Origin: Galbibacter sp038433465
Lineage (GTDB): Bacteria > Bacteroidota > Bacteroidia > Flavobacteriales > Flavobacteriaceae
NCBI RefSeq assembly: GCF_038433465.1
Contig: NZ_JAESVF010000005.1
Coordinates: 124,001-188,000, forward strand
Length of the DNA: 64,000 nt
Reading direction: 5' to 3'
Part shown: piece by piece, positions 45,426 through 54,659 of the stretch
Numbering within the stretch: the stretch's first letter is position 1
Layout: each line of letters opens with the position of its first letter
Translations under genes and position numbers: made by a program
The notes under the pieces: model-generated
Told to the model about the DNA's origin: nothing
The model's input: only the letters and a program-made list of their open reading frames with translations
Databases searched by the model: none

Positions 45426-45823
45426 TGGAGTCGGGGAGATTCGAACTCCCGTCCAAACAAGCAATAAAAATGCTTTCTACATGCTTAGTTTTTGTTCGAT
45501 TTTCGACGTGCAGCTGACCAAAAACCGCCCACTACACGCTTAGCTTCTTAAAGTTTAAAACAGTGCCAAAGCTACACTATTTCTATGTTGACTTTTATGG
45601 TGCCTCAAAACGGGTCGCCATCAACAAGGGCTACCCTGAGGCATCTCGCCTTCCCGCCTTGCAGGAACGTGGCCAAAATCTTACTATGAATTCAGATTAG
45701 GCAGCAAGAGCGTAGTTATTCTCGCCATTTAAAAAAATGTGAAATATGAGATTAAAGAGCTGTATCCCAGCGCTCTGCATGCTTACACTTCCATTAGACT
45801 CGCTGTCAAAACCAGTCGACCCC
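45426..45823 (-). ncRNA. ssrA: transfer-messenger RNA (tmRNA)
   Basis: Read on the minus strand the RNA begins GGGGTCGACTGGTTTTGACAG and ends with a T-arm (TTCGAATCTCCC) and CGACTCC, then the discriminator A. The 5' GGGGTCG and 3' CGACTCC form the acceptor stem with one G-U pair. CCA is not encoded. The tag frame at 45697-45726 reads G-E-N-N-Y-A-L-A-A then TAA. The RNA of about 398 bases rescues stalled ribosomes with SmpB and marks proteins for proteolysis. Confidence 0.96.
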
Positions 45824-45890
45824 GTGTATTCAAAGAACTTTTTTTACCACCTCAAAAACTGTAAAATAGTCATTTTAAAGGTGTTATTTT

Positions 45891-46020
45891 GGGCATTCCC
45901 TTCGCAAAAAAGCTCCGGGCGGGCTTGCCTTTGTCGGTAGACAGGCTCTTCGCTATATCTTTTTTAAAATCGCTTACCGCCATTTCAAAAAAGGATGTCG
46001 CTTCGATCCCTAATGCGGGG
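45891..46020. repeat. hairpin-rich intergenic repeat-like element upstream of ssrA
   Basis: The block starts GGGCATTCCCTTCGC and ends CTTCGATCCCTAATGC, with CTATATCTTTTTT and AAAAAAGGATG pairing inside. From memory, this pattern recurs in flavobacterial intergenic regions. A short repeat (gggcgggcttgcc) lies in one arm. No gene crosses it. Confidence 0.45.
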
Positions 46021-46111
46021 TGCAAATGTACACAAATTCTCCGAATCCAAATAAAACTTGTACATTTCCCTCCTTCCGTGTAACTTAGAACAAAATTTAT
46101 ACCAAATTCGT

Positions 46112-47317
46112 ATGAAATTCGGAATCATCAAAGAACGCAAAACACCGCCAGACCGCCGTGTAGTATTGTCGCCAAAAGCATGTCAAACTGTCAAAAATCA
46201 ATTTCCTTCCGCAGAAATAATTGTCGAACCCTCCGATATCAGAATCTTTCCAGATACCGATTATCAAAAAGCAGGTTTCGAAGTTTCAGACAATATGCAA
46301 CAATGCGATGTATTGCTCGGGGTAAAAGAGGTGCCTATCGAGGCGTTAATTCCGAATAAAAAATACTTTTTCTTTTCGCATACCATTAAAAAGCAACCCT
46401 ATAATAGAAAGTTGCTACAAGCAATTTTAGAGAAAAATATTGAAATGTACGACCACGAAGTTATTACCAGTGCTGGCGGACAGCGATTGGTAGCTTTTGG
46501 GCGTTATGCTGGAATTGTAGGTGCGTACAACGGGTTTAGAACTTACGGACTCAAATACAATTTGTTTGAATTACCACGAGCAACCACACTTCCAAATCAG
46601 CAAGTGCTTATCGATGCTTTAAAACGGGTACGTATTCCTGTAATTAAAATTTTACTTACAGGGAAAGGTCGTGTTGGAAATGGCGCAAAAGAAATGCTCG
46701 ACGCCATGAAAATTAAAGAAGTTTCGCTAACCGAATATTTGGAAACCGATTTTTCTGAGCCTGTTTATTGCCAAATAGATGTTTTAGATTATAACAAACG
46801 TAAGGATGGAAAAACATTAGAAGTTGAAGATTTTTATAACAATCCGTCAGCTTACGAATCAGATTTTATGCGGTTTGCATCGGTATCCGATTTTTACATT
46901 GCGGGGCATTTTTATGGAGATGGAGCTCCGTTTTTATTCACTAGAGAAGATGCCAAAAAAACTGACTTCAAAATAAAAGTTGTTGCAGATATTAGTTGTG
47001 ATATCGACGGACCTGTGGCAACCACCATTCGTCCTTCAACCATTGCCGAGCCCATTTATGGCTATCACCCAATTACTGAAGCTGAGGTAGATTTTAAAGA
47101 TGAAAATGCCATTGCAGTAATGGCGGTCGATAACCTTCCGTGCGAACTTCCAGCCGATGCTAGCGATGGTTTTGGAGACAGTTTTATAGCGCATGTAATT
47201 CCTGCTTTTTTCAATAATGATGCAGATGGAATTTTACATAGAGCACGAATGACCTCCAACGGAAAATTAACAGAACGATATAGTTACCTTCAAGATTATA
47301 TCGACGGAAAAGATTAA
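46112..47317 (+). CDS. NAD(P)-dependent dehydrogenase with alanine dehydrogenase/PNT-type N-domain
   Basis: The ATG at 46112 gives MKFGIIKERKTPPDRRVVLSP, the start of the AlaDH/PNT N-terminal domain; the frame opens further up at 46058 without a good N-terminus. The 401-residue protein later shows a Rossmann-like 'KILLTGKGRVGNGAKEML' and 'VVADISCDIDGPVATT'. The arrangement is closer to saccharopine dehydrogenase (lysine-forming)-like proteins than to true alanine dehydrogenase. The exact substrate is not clear. Confidence 0.75.
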   Translation: MKFGIIKERKTPPDRRVVLSPKACQTVKNQFPSAEIIVEPSDIRIFPDTDYQKAGFEVSDNMQQCDVLLGVKEVPIEALIPNKKYFFFSHTIKKQPYNRKLLQAILEKNIEMYDHEVITSAGGQRLVAFGRYAGIVGAYNGFRTYGLKYNLFELPRATTLPNQQVLIDALKRVRIPVIKILLTGKGRVGNGAKEMLDAMKIKEVSLTEYLETDFSEPVYCQIDVLDYNKRKDGKTLEVEDFYNNPSAYESDFMRFASVSDFYIAGHFYGDGAPFLFTREDAKKTDFKIKVVADISCDIDGPVATTIRPSTIAEPIYGYHPITEAEVDFKDENAIAVMAVDNLPCELPADASDGFGDSFIAHVIPAFFNNDADGILHRARMTSNGKLTERYSYLQDYIDGKD

Positions 47318-47397
47318 ATTCAACATAAAATAGCATGCGGATGAAATGTTTTATACTGACTTCCGTCTGATTATTTACAATCAAAAAAAATTGCAAA

Positions 47398-48159
47398 ATG
47401 GAAAAAGGAAAAATAGCTTTAGTAACAGGAGGAAGTCGTGGATTAGGAAAAGACATGGCGCTTTCGATAGCTAAAAAAGGACTTGATGTGGTTATTACCT
47501 ATAATAGCAACAAAGACAAGGCAGATGAGGTTATAAAGGAAATTGAAAGTTTAGGTCAAAAAGCTACTGCGATTCAATTAAATACAACAAAATTCGATAA
47601 ATTTCAGTCGTTTTTAGAGGAAGTTCAATCTGCTTTAAAAACTAACTTCGGAACAGATAAAATCGATTTTTTGGTAAATAATGCCGGAATAGGAATTAAT
47701 GTGCCGTTTTCAGAAACTTCAGAAGAAGCCTTAGACTCTATGATAAATGTGCAATTTAAAGGCACGTATTTGCTTACTCAAAAGGCAATAAATATCATGA
47801 ATGATGGAGGAGGAATTGTAAATATTTCAACCGGACTTACACGATTTTCTTTACCTGGATTTTCGGCTTACGCTGCCATGAAAGGGGCTATAGAAACACT
47901 CACAAAATATCAAGCCAAAGAGTTGGGTGCGCGTCAAATTCGTGCAAATGTAGTTGCGCCTGGTGCTATCGAAACCGACTTTGGAGGTGGTGTTGTTCGC
48001 GACAATGAGGGAATGAACAAAACAATTGCTGCAAATACAGCTTTAGGTAGAGTTGGATTGCCTCACGATATTGGGAGTGTTGTTGCATTTCTATGTACCG
48101 ACGATGCCAAATGGGTAAACGCACAGCGCATCGAAGTTTCTGGTGGGCAAATGATATAG
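47398..48159 (+). CDS. short-chain dehydrogenase/reductase
   Basis: The 253-residue SDR has the TGxxxGxG cofactor motif (V-T-G-G-S-R-G-L-G, about 9-17), NNAG ('LVNNAGIGIN'), the active-site Ser in 'VNISTGLT', and Y-A-A-M-K. The C-terminal 'VAPGAIETDFGG' and 'SGGQMI' are typical of classical FabG-like SDRs. It follows the PNT-type dehydrogenase by 80 bases. The substrate is not determined. Confidence 0.88.
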   Translation: MEKGKIALVTGGSRGLGKDMALSIAKKGLDVVITYNSNKDKADEVIKEIESLGQKATAIQLNTTKFDKFQSFLEEVQSALKTNFGTDKIDFLVNNAGIGINVPFSETSEEALDSMINVQFKGTYLLTQKAINIMNDGGGIVNISTGLTRFSLPGFSAYAAMKGAIETLTKYQAKELGARQIRANVVAPGAIETDFGGGVVRDNEGMNKTIAANTALGRVGLPHDIGSVVAFLCTDDAKWVNAQRIEVSGGQMI

Positions 48160-48321
48160 TTTTAATCTCATACAGTTTGTTTTTACAGTGTTAAGAACGA
48201 TGCAATCTTTCAATCTTTATTTTAAAGAGTTAGTAATATTCCGTAACTTGCGACGCTAAATTTTAATAAAATCGCAATTCAAAGCGGTTATTTTATATTT
48301 TTTAAAAGAAAGGACTTGCAG

Positions 48322-49329
48322 ATGTATAATTCAAAAATAACAGGCTTAGGGTATTATGTGCCAGATAATGTAGTAACAAACGACGATTTATCGAAGTTGA
48401 TGGATACCAACGATGCTTGGATTCAAGAACGTACGGGTATTCAAGAGCGTCGCCATGTAATTAGAGGAGAAGACACGACCACAAGTATGGGAGTGAAAGC
48501 AGCAAAAATTGCTATTGAGCGCTCTGGATTAGATAAAGATGATATCGATTTTATTGTGTTTGCTACTTTGAGTCCAGATTATTATTTTCCTGGGCCAGGC
48601 GTATTAGTTCAACGTGAATTAGGACTAAAAACTGTTGGAGCGCTAGATGTTAGAAATCAATGTTCTGGGTTTGTGTATGCTATTTCTGTAGCCGACCAAT
48701 TTATAAAAACGGGAATGTATAAAAACGTTCTGGTAATTGGTTCTGAAGTACATTCTACAGGTTTGGATATGACAACTCGCGGGCGTAGTGTTTCAGTAAT
48801 TTTTGGAGATGGAGCGGGTGCAGCTGTTTTAAGTAGAGAAGAAGATACTTCAAAAGGGATTTTATCTACACATTTACATTCTGAAGGTGAGCATGCCGAA
48901 GAGTTGGCATTAATTGCTCCTGGAATGGGGAAACGTTGGGTAACAGATATTTTAGAAGACAACAATCCAGACGATACATCGTACTTGCCACACATGAACG
49001 GGCAATTTGTATTTAAAAATGCTGTAGTTCGTTTTAGTGAAGTAATCAATGAAGGATTACAAGCAAATAACTTAACACCTGCCGATATCGATATGTTGGT
49101 GCCACATCAAGCAAATCTTAGAATTTCGCAATTCATTCAGCAGAAATTTGGCTTGCAAGACAGTCAGGTGTATAACAATATTATGAAGTACGGAAATACA
49201 ACAGCGGCTTCGATTCCTATTGCACTTACAGAAGCGTGGGAGCAAGGAAAAATTAACGAAGGCGATACCGTAGTTTTAGCAGCTTTTGGAAGTGGATTCA
49301 CTTGGGCAAGTGCTATTATAAAATGGTAA
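48322..49329 (+). CDS. fabH: beta-ketoacyl-ACP synthase III (FabH)
   Basis: The 335-residue protein starts at the ATG at 48322; an in-frame TTG six bases upstream is less likely. The catalytic triad is C114 ('VRNQCSGFVYA'), His in 'VPHQANLRI' and Asn in 'YGNTTAAS'. 'TGIQERRH' near 38-45 is the KAS III N-terminal signature. It starts fatty-acid synthesis by condensing acyl-CoA with malonyl-ACP. No other fab genes are adjacent, so a dedicated role cannot be excluded. Confidence 0.88.
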   Translation: MYNSKITGLGYYVPDNVVTNDDLSKLMDTNDAWIQERTGIQERRHVIRGEDTTTSMGVKAAKIAIERSGLDKDDIDFIVFATLSPDYYFPGPGVLVQRELGLKTVGALDVRNQCSGFVYAISVADQFIKTGMYKNVLVIGSEVHSTGLDMTTRGRSVSVIFGDGAGAAVLSREEDTSKGILSTHLHSEGEHAEELALIAPGMGKRWVTDILEDNNPDDTSYLPHMNGQFVFKNAVVRFSEVINEGLQANNLTPADIDMLVPHQANLRISQFIQQKFGLQDSQVYNNIMKYGNTTAASIPIALTEAWEQGKINEGDTVVLAAFGSGFTWASAIIKW

Positions 49330-49350
49330 TATAAGTTGATACAATTTTAA

Positions 49351-49475
49351 GAGGCTATCTTAAAAGTTTAATTTAATGTCAAACTGAGCGTGACTCAGTA
49401 TCTCAAAATTTTTTTGTTGAGACTCTGAAGTATATTCAGAAAGACATTTTAAAAACTCTTAAGGTAGCTTTTTTG
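49351..49475 (+). repeat. nested inverted repeat with terminator-like end after fabH
   Basis: GGCTATCTTAAAAGTTT...AATGTC pairs imperfectly with GACATTTTAAAAACTCTTAAGGTAGC, ending in TTTTTTG. Inside, TCTCA and TGAGA, and CTGAGC and ATTCAG, form further stems. The inner TGTCAAACTGAGCG resembles a dispersed flavobacterial repeat. The outer arms with T-run should terminate fabH transcription. Confidence 0.6.
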
Positions 49476-49591
49476 TTTTTACTATTTTTTATTCTGAAAT
49501 AACTTTTCTTATAACATTTAATTAATAGATAGTTGGCAGTAATTCAGTATATTTATAATTCGCTTTTTTTTGAAATAAAACGTTTTATAAA

Positions 49592-51529
49592 ATGAAATCA
49601 AATCCTGAAGAAGTGCACAGTATTAGATACGTAAAAGTAGGAACCTATGAGCACAGTAGGTTTGAAAAAATTCACAATGTAGTTTTTGAGAAGTCTTCCA
49701 AAGCATCTTATTTAGTTGCTAAAGAAATTGCCGATTTAATCCGGGCGAAAGCCGAAAAAGGAGTGCATTGCGTGTTAGGGCTAGCAACAGGTTCGTCGCC
49801 AATACGTGTGTATGAAGAGTTGATAAAAATGCACAAGCAGGAAGGTTTGAGTTTTAAAAATGTAATTACTTTCAATTTGGATGAGTATTACCCAATGAAC
49901 CCTGAAAGTATTCATAGTTATCATTACTTCATGTATGAAAACTTGTTCAACCATATCGATATCCCGAAGTCGCAAATTCATATTCCAGATGGTACAATTC
50001 CGCAGGAAGAAATAAACGATTACTGCACCGCTTATGAAGAAAAAATTGCAGCAAGTGGCGGTCTCGATTTTCAGTTACTCGGGATTGGTCGTACAGGACA
50101 TATTGGATTTAACGAGCCTGGCTCGCATTACAATTCGGTTACCAGAAGCATTACGCTTGACCAATTAACAAGAGAAGATGCTGCTAGCTCTTTTTTAGGG
50201 ATTGAAAACGTTCCGAAAAAGGCAATTACCATGGGAGTTGGAACGGTGATGAATGCTAAGCGAATAGTGCTTTTAGGATGGGGACACAAAAAAGCAGAAA
50301 TCATCAAGCAAACTATCGAAGGAGAAGAAACTGCTCAAATTCCTGCGACCTATTTGCAAGACCATCCAAATACAACTTTTGTACTCGATACAGAAGCCGC
50401 TTCGATGCTTACTAGATTTGAGTCGCCTTGGTTGGTTGATACCGTTGAGTGGAACACTTCAATGACAAAACGTGCCGTAGTTTGGTTGTGCGATAAAGTT
50501 GAAAAATCTATTTTAAGACTTACCGATAAAGATTATAACGAACACGGATTAGCTTCTTTAATTGCTGAAAAAGGATCGTCGTATGAGTTGAATATCGAAA
50601 TGTTTAATTTGTTGCAACACACCATTACAGGTTGGCCTGGCGGAAAACCAAATGCAGATGATACCAACAGACCAGAACGAAAATCTCCAGAGAAGAAAAG
50701 AGTTATTATTTTTAGTCCGCATCCCGACGACGATGTGATTTCGATGGGAGGAACGTTCGATCGTTTGGTGCAGCAAGGTCATGAGGTGCATATTGCTTAT
50801 CAAACTTCTGGAAATATTGCAGTGTCTAATGCCGATGCTTTAAAATTTGCCGAAGTTGCGATGGATTTTCTTCCGCAGGGAGAAGAATTAGAAAAGTTAA
50901 AAAGCGTAGTAGATGGAATCAATGCAAAGAAAGAAAATGAAATTGATCCGCTTTCTGTTAGAGAATTAAAAGGGTTGATACGAAAACGAGAGTCGATTGC
51001 TGCAACGCGGTATTTTAATGTTCCAGATGAACAGGTTCATTTTTTAAATTTACCTTTTTATGAAACTGGAGCGGTAAAAAAGAGTCCGCTTGGGCAGGAA
51101 GATGTTGATATTGTTAAAAAATTAATTGCTGATGTAAAACCACACCAAGTGTATGCAGCGGGCGATTTGGCAGATCCGCATGGAACGCATAAAGTGTGTT
51201 TGGATGCTGTGTTTAGAGCTATGGGCGAATTAAAATCAGAATCGTACATGAACGACTGTTGGTTGTGGCTGTATAGAGGTGCTTGGCACGAGTGGGAAAT
51301 TCATGAAATTGATATGGCTGTACCGATGAGTCCAGATCAAGTATTGCGAAAACGAAAAGCAATCTTTTTTCATCAAACACAAAAAGACGGCGTGCTATTT
51401 CAAGGAGAAGATTTACGAGAGTTTTGGGTACGTGCCGAAGACAGAAACAAAAAAACAGCCGAACATTATCGCAATTTAGGATTGTCGGATTATGCGGCGA
51501 TTGAGGCTTTTAAGCGTTTTGACTATTAG
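49592..51529 (+). CDS. nagB: glucosamine-6-phosphate deaminase fused to a PIG-L/LmbE-type domain
   Basis: The 645-residue protein has a NagB domain (about 1-340) with 'GLATGSSPIRVYEEL', 'FNLDEYYPM', and 'GIGRTGHIGFNEPG' (H170 near the active site). A PIG-L-type domain follows (about 365-620) with the metal motif H377-P-D-D-D and 'DPHGTHKVC'. NagB converts glucosamine-6-phosphate to fructose-6-phosphate and ammonia. The fusion is common in Bacteroidota, but its second activity is not established. It could use amino sugars released by the polysaccharide locus. Confidence 0.9.
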   Translation: MKSNPEEVHSIRYVKVGTYEHSRFEKIHNVVFEKSSKASYLVAKEIADLIRAKAEKGVHCVLGLATGSSPIRVYEELIKMHKQEGLSFKNVITFNLDEYYPMNPESIHSYHYFMYENLFNHIDIPKSQIHIPDGTIPQEEINDYCTAYEEKIAASGGLDFQLLGIGRTGHIGFNEPGSHYNSVTRSITLDQLTREDAASSFLGIENVPKKAITMGVGTVMNAKRIVLLGWGHKKAEIIKQTIEGEETAQIPATYLQDHPNTTFVLDTEAASMLTRFESPWLVDTVEWNTSMTKRAVVWLCDKVEKSILRLTDKDYNEHGLASLIAEKGSSYELNIEMFNLLQHTITGWPGGKPNADDTNRPERKSPEKKRVIIFSPHPDDDVISMGGTFDRLVQQGHEVHIAYQTSGNIAVSNADALKFAEVAMDFLPQGEELEKLKSVVDGINAKKENEIDPLSVRELKGLIRKRESIAATRYFNVPDEQVHFLNLPFYETGAVKKSPLGQEDVDIVKKLIADVKPHQVYAAGDLADPHGTHKVCLDAVFRAMGELKSESYMNDCWLWLYRGAWHEWEIHEIDMAVPMSPDQVLRKRKAIFFHQTQKDGVLFQGEDLREFWVRAEDRNKKTAEHYRNLGLSDYAAIEAFKRFDY

Positions 51530-51559
51530 TTTTTAAATGATTTAAGTATAAAAAAATCC

Positions 51560-51593
51560 AAAGCCCGAAAGAAAACTCTTTCGGGCTTTTTAT
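51560..51593 (+). terminator. terminator after nagB
   Basis: AAAGCCCGAAAGA, a 4-base loop, TCTTTCGGGCTTTTTATT. The downstream gene converges here. Confidence 0.9.
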
Positions 51594-51650
51594 TAATAGC
51601 GAGCAAAACAGTAACCATCAACTATAAAAATATGCGTCGCTATTAAGCTT

Positions 51651-54119
51651 TTAAAAAGCACCGCCACTGCTTTCTTTTGTGTTATTATCTCTGTGTTTAC
51701 GAACTGCTTTTCTGTTTTGACCACCCCCAAATCGGTATGAAAGTCCTGCAAAAACAGTTCTACTTTCCCAATTAAAAGTCCCTTTATGAGCGTAAGGTCT
51801 GTCGCCATCAAAGCTAAATTGCATCGTATTAAAAATGTCGTTAAAGTTTAAACTGAATGTCCCTTTTCCTTGTGCAAAACTGTAACGAGCACCAGTGTTT
51901 ACAAAGTACATAGGTTTTGCATTCATCTGGATTCCTTTATTTTCACCTCTGTAAAAACCAAATAAGGATAATGAAAGCTTTTTGGTTACGGTAAAATTGT
52001 TGTTTACACGTGCGTTATAGGCAACGTTTTCAACTTCCACTTCTTCAATTATAATATCGTCGGCAGTAGGAGTGTCGGTCGCGCTTAGAAGTTCTGTAAG
52101 TCCGCGTTGTGTTTGTGAGTATAGGTCAAAACTTCCGTTAATGTTCCACCATTCAAGCGGTTTATAATTTGCAGAAATTTCAAATCCGTAGGCCTGTGTA
52201 TCGTCAAAATTGTCGTAGGTAAGTATCTGTTTTGAAACATCGAGTCGGTCAATGTAAACTGCACGATTAATTTCATCTTCAATACTTCGGTAGTACAATC
52301 CAAAAGTAATGCTCCCGTGCTCCAAACGGCGGGTGTAATTGGTTTCGTAAGAATTGGTAAATTGAGGTTTTAAGCTCTCATTTCCGTAGGAAGAAATAAC
52401 AGGAGTACTCCATTCTCTAATAGGGTTGACTTGGCTAAGTCCAGGGCGGTCCACTCTTCGGCTAAAACTTGCTTGAAATTGATTTTTTTCTGAAGGCGAA
52501 TAGGTAACAAAAGCCGAAGGATACAATTGCGAGTAATCGTCGGTAAAGCTACGAACGCTGTTGGTGTCTGCTTTAACAGAAACATTTTCGTAGCGAGCGC
52601 CTACTTGGTAGCTCCATTTTTCAAAAGTCTGTCCGAAAGTTGCGTACCCCGAATAAATATCCATTCCGTAGATAAATTCGGTAGCTGGAGTCGGTACAAG
52701 TTCGCCACCACTGTTAAACGAAAATCCAGTAGAAGCATAATCAACGTTGGTTTCAAAATTACGTGTTTCTAGTCCGAGTTCGAGTTTTGTTTTTTCTGAA
52801 AGCGGATTCACATAATCCAAATTTGCAATGGTTTGTTTTCTATTCGTGTCTACAAAATCTTGATAATTTGGTTGTGTGCTCGTTCCGACGTAATTAAAAT
52901 TAGCATCTTCATCATCAGAAAATCGACTGTAATCTACTTCCAGTTCAATGTTGTGTCCTTCCTTTTTAAAATCTCTTTTGTAATCGAAATTGTATTGTTC
53001 GTTATGATTAGAATTTTCGTTGGTGAATAATTGCGAAACATTGTTTACAGAAGGGTCTGCATTGATAATTTCGGTATCGCCACTGCCTTTTCCGTTATAA
53101 ATATTTTGATTGGTAAAAACGGAAATGGTGTTTTTGTCATTTAAGAAAAAGTCTATCCCAAATTTGTATAAATGCGATTTGTTATTGTTGAAAAAACTAA
53201 AATTTTGAATTTGATTTTCGTTGAAGTTTGTTGTGTTAGCATCATCAAAACGGTCGAGGCGACCACCATTTACATACTTCCCGATATTGTTTCCGTAGCT
53301 CCCATACACATTAAATTTTCCGTTTCTGTAGTTTAAATCGGCGGAACTGTTAAACTTAGCTTCTTCTTCGTAGGCAAGCCCTAAATTAACGTTTCCGTTA
53401 AAACCAATATTGGCATCTTTGTGGAGAACAATATTTATGAGTCCGCTCATTCCTTCTGGGTTGTATTTTGCAGACGGATTGGTAATCAATTCGATTTTTT
53501 TAATTGAAGTAGAAGGAATTTGTTTTAGTAGTTGCGCTACAGGAACGTTTGATAGTTTCCCGTCGACCATCACTCGAACATTCGAATTTCCACGCATCGA
53601 TAAATCGCCCGTTTGTTGGTCTACATTTAACGAAGGAATATTGTTCATAATATCGCTAGCTGTTGCGCCTTGAGTGGTTAAATCTTTACCAACGTTGATA
53701 ACCTTACGGTCTATTTTTTGCTCTATCGACGAGCGCTCCGCAACAACATCTACACCTTCGAGTTCGGTAATATTTTCTTCTAGAGTTATTGTTCCGAGCG
53801 CAACTGTTTTATTTTTTGCTGAAATAACAACAGCCTTTGAAAATGTGTTGTAGCCAATAAATTGTACTTCGAAGAGATACGAGCCTTCTTCAATATTGGT
53901 AAGTTCAAAAGTTCCGTCGTCGTTTGTAATTCCGCCAACAAGTGTGGAGCCGTCCTTTTTAACCACAACCGTAGCGTAAGGAATAGGTTGTTGTAACGAC
54001 TTGTCGATTACAGTTCCTGTAATGGTTCCTAGTTTTGCAAAATTTGTTTTGGGAGCATTGTTCTGTGCAAATGTTGTAGCTGAAATAAGAGCTAAACACC
54101 AAAAAAATAGATTTTTCAT
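51651..54119 (-). CDS. TonB-dependent-receptor-like outer membrane beta-barrel protein
   Basis: The 822-residue precursor has a signal peptide (FFWCLALISATTFAQ). A CarboxypepD_reg-like domain follows ('ITGTVIDKSLQQPIPYATVVV'), then a plug with 'DIMNNIPSLNVDQQTGDLSMRG' and a barrel of the OMP_b-brl_3 type ending near 'AGLSYRFGGGQNRK', with a basic, Gly-rich C-terminal tail. It is a surface receptor for an unknown ligand. There is no SusD partner next to it, so it is not part of the polysaccharide locus. Confidence 0.87.
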   Translation of the reverse strand: MKNLFFWCLALISATTFAQNNAPKTNFAKLGTITGTVIDKSLQQPIPYATVVVKKDGSTLVGGITNDDGTFELTNIEEGSYLFEVQFIGYNTFSKAVVISAKNKTVALGTITLEENITELEGVDVVAERSSIEQKIDRKVINVGKDLTTQGATASDIMNNIPSLNVDQQTGDLSMRGNSNVRVMVDGKLSNVPVAQLLKQIPSTSIKKIELITNPSAKYNPEGMSGLINIVLHKDANIGFNGNVNLGLAYEEEAKFNSSADLNYRNGKFNVYGSYGNNIGKYVNGGRLDRFDDANTTNFNENQIQNFSFFNNNKSHLYKFGIDFFLNDKNTISVFTNQNIYNGKGSGDTEIINADPSVNNVSQLFTNENSNHNEQYNFDYKRDFKKEGHNIELEVDYSRFSDDEDANFNYVGTSTQPNYQDFVDTNRKQTIANLDYVNPLSEKTKLELGLETRNFETNVDYASTGFSFNSGGELVPTPATEFIYGMDIYSGYATFGQTFEKWSYQVGARYENVSVKADTNSVRSFTDDYSQLYPSAFVTYSPSEKNQFQASFSRRVDRPGLSQVNPIREWSTPVISSYGNESLKPQFTNSYETNYTRRLEHGSITFGLYYRSIEDEINRAVYIDRLDVSKQILTYDNFDDTQAYGFEISANYKPLEWWNINGSFDLYSQTQRGLTELLSATDTPTADDIIIEEVEVENVAYNARVNNNFTVTKKLSLSLFGFYRGENKGIQMNAKPMYFVNTGARYSFAQGKGTFSLNFNDIFNTMQFSFDGDRPYAHKGTFNWESRTVFAGLSYRFGGGQNRKAVRKHRDNNTKESSGGAF

Positions 54120-54299
54120 TGTGTTTTTTTGATTGATGATGAATACTTATTTTTAATCTTCCTAGAGGGGGTAAATCCAAAATATTCTATTTTGAGTATT
54201 TTAAAATTTATGCCTAGGTTTTAGATTAAACGATTACTTAATTGACGATTTTTAGAAAGTGTTGTTACACTATATTTAAACTTTAACACAATTTAACAG

Positions 54300-54659
54300 A
54301 TGAAGAAAACCTTAGTTATGGGCGCATCTCTAAAACCCAATCGATATAGTTTTATGGCTGTAAATAGGCTAGTTACAGCAGGGCACGATGTTGTTGCCTT
54401 TGGGTTGAGAAGTGGCGAAATTGCAAATGTGAAAATTGACACTGAGTTACTTCAGTATAATGATATTGATACCGTTACGCTTTATTTGAATCCAAAAAAT
54501 CAAGAAGCGTATTACGAGTATATAATTGGTTTAAAACCGAAACGTGTGATTTTTAATCCGGGTACTGAAAATCCTGTTTTCTACGAAATGCTTCGTGAAA
54601 ATAATATTCAATATGAAGTAGCGTGTACGTTGGTTTTGTTGTCTATTGGGGAGTATTAA
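54300..54659 (+). CDS. CoA-binding-domain protein
   Basis: The 119-residue protein consists of one Rossmann-type CoA-binding domain: 'KKTLVMGASLKPNRYSFMA' at the N-terminus, 'DVVAFGLRSG' and 'PKRVIFNPGTENP'. The length is normal for the stand-alone family, whose function is unclear. Its last 17 bases overlap the 3' end of the convergent symporter gene. Confidence 0.8.
   Translation: MKKTLVMGASLKPNRYSFMAVNRLVTAGHDVVAFGLRSGEIANVKIDTELLQYNDIDTVTLYLNPKNQEAYYEYIIGLKPKRVIFNPGTENPVFYEMLRENNIQYEVACTLVLLSIGEY

Noticed and set aside
45889..46083. 64-codon frame over the repeat element upstream of ssrA
   Set aside because: It covers the hairpin element and overlaps the next gene's leader; the product looks unlike a protein.
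46058..46111. Longer N-terminus of the PNT-type dehydrogenase
   Set aside because: The domain starts exactly at MKFGIIKERK; the upstream 18 residues derive from leader DNA.
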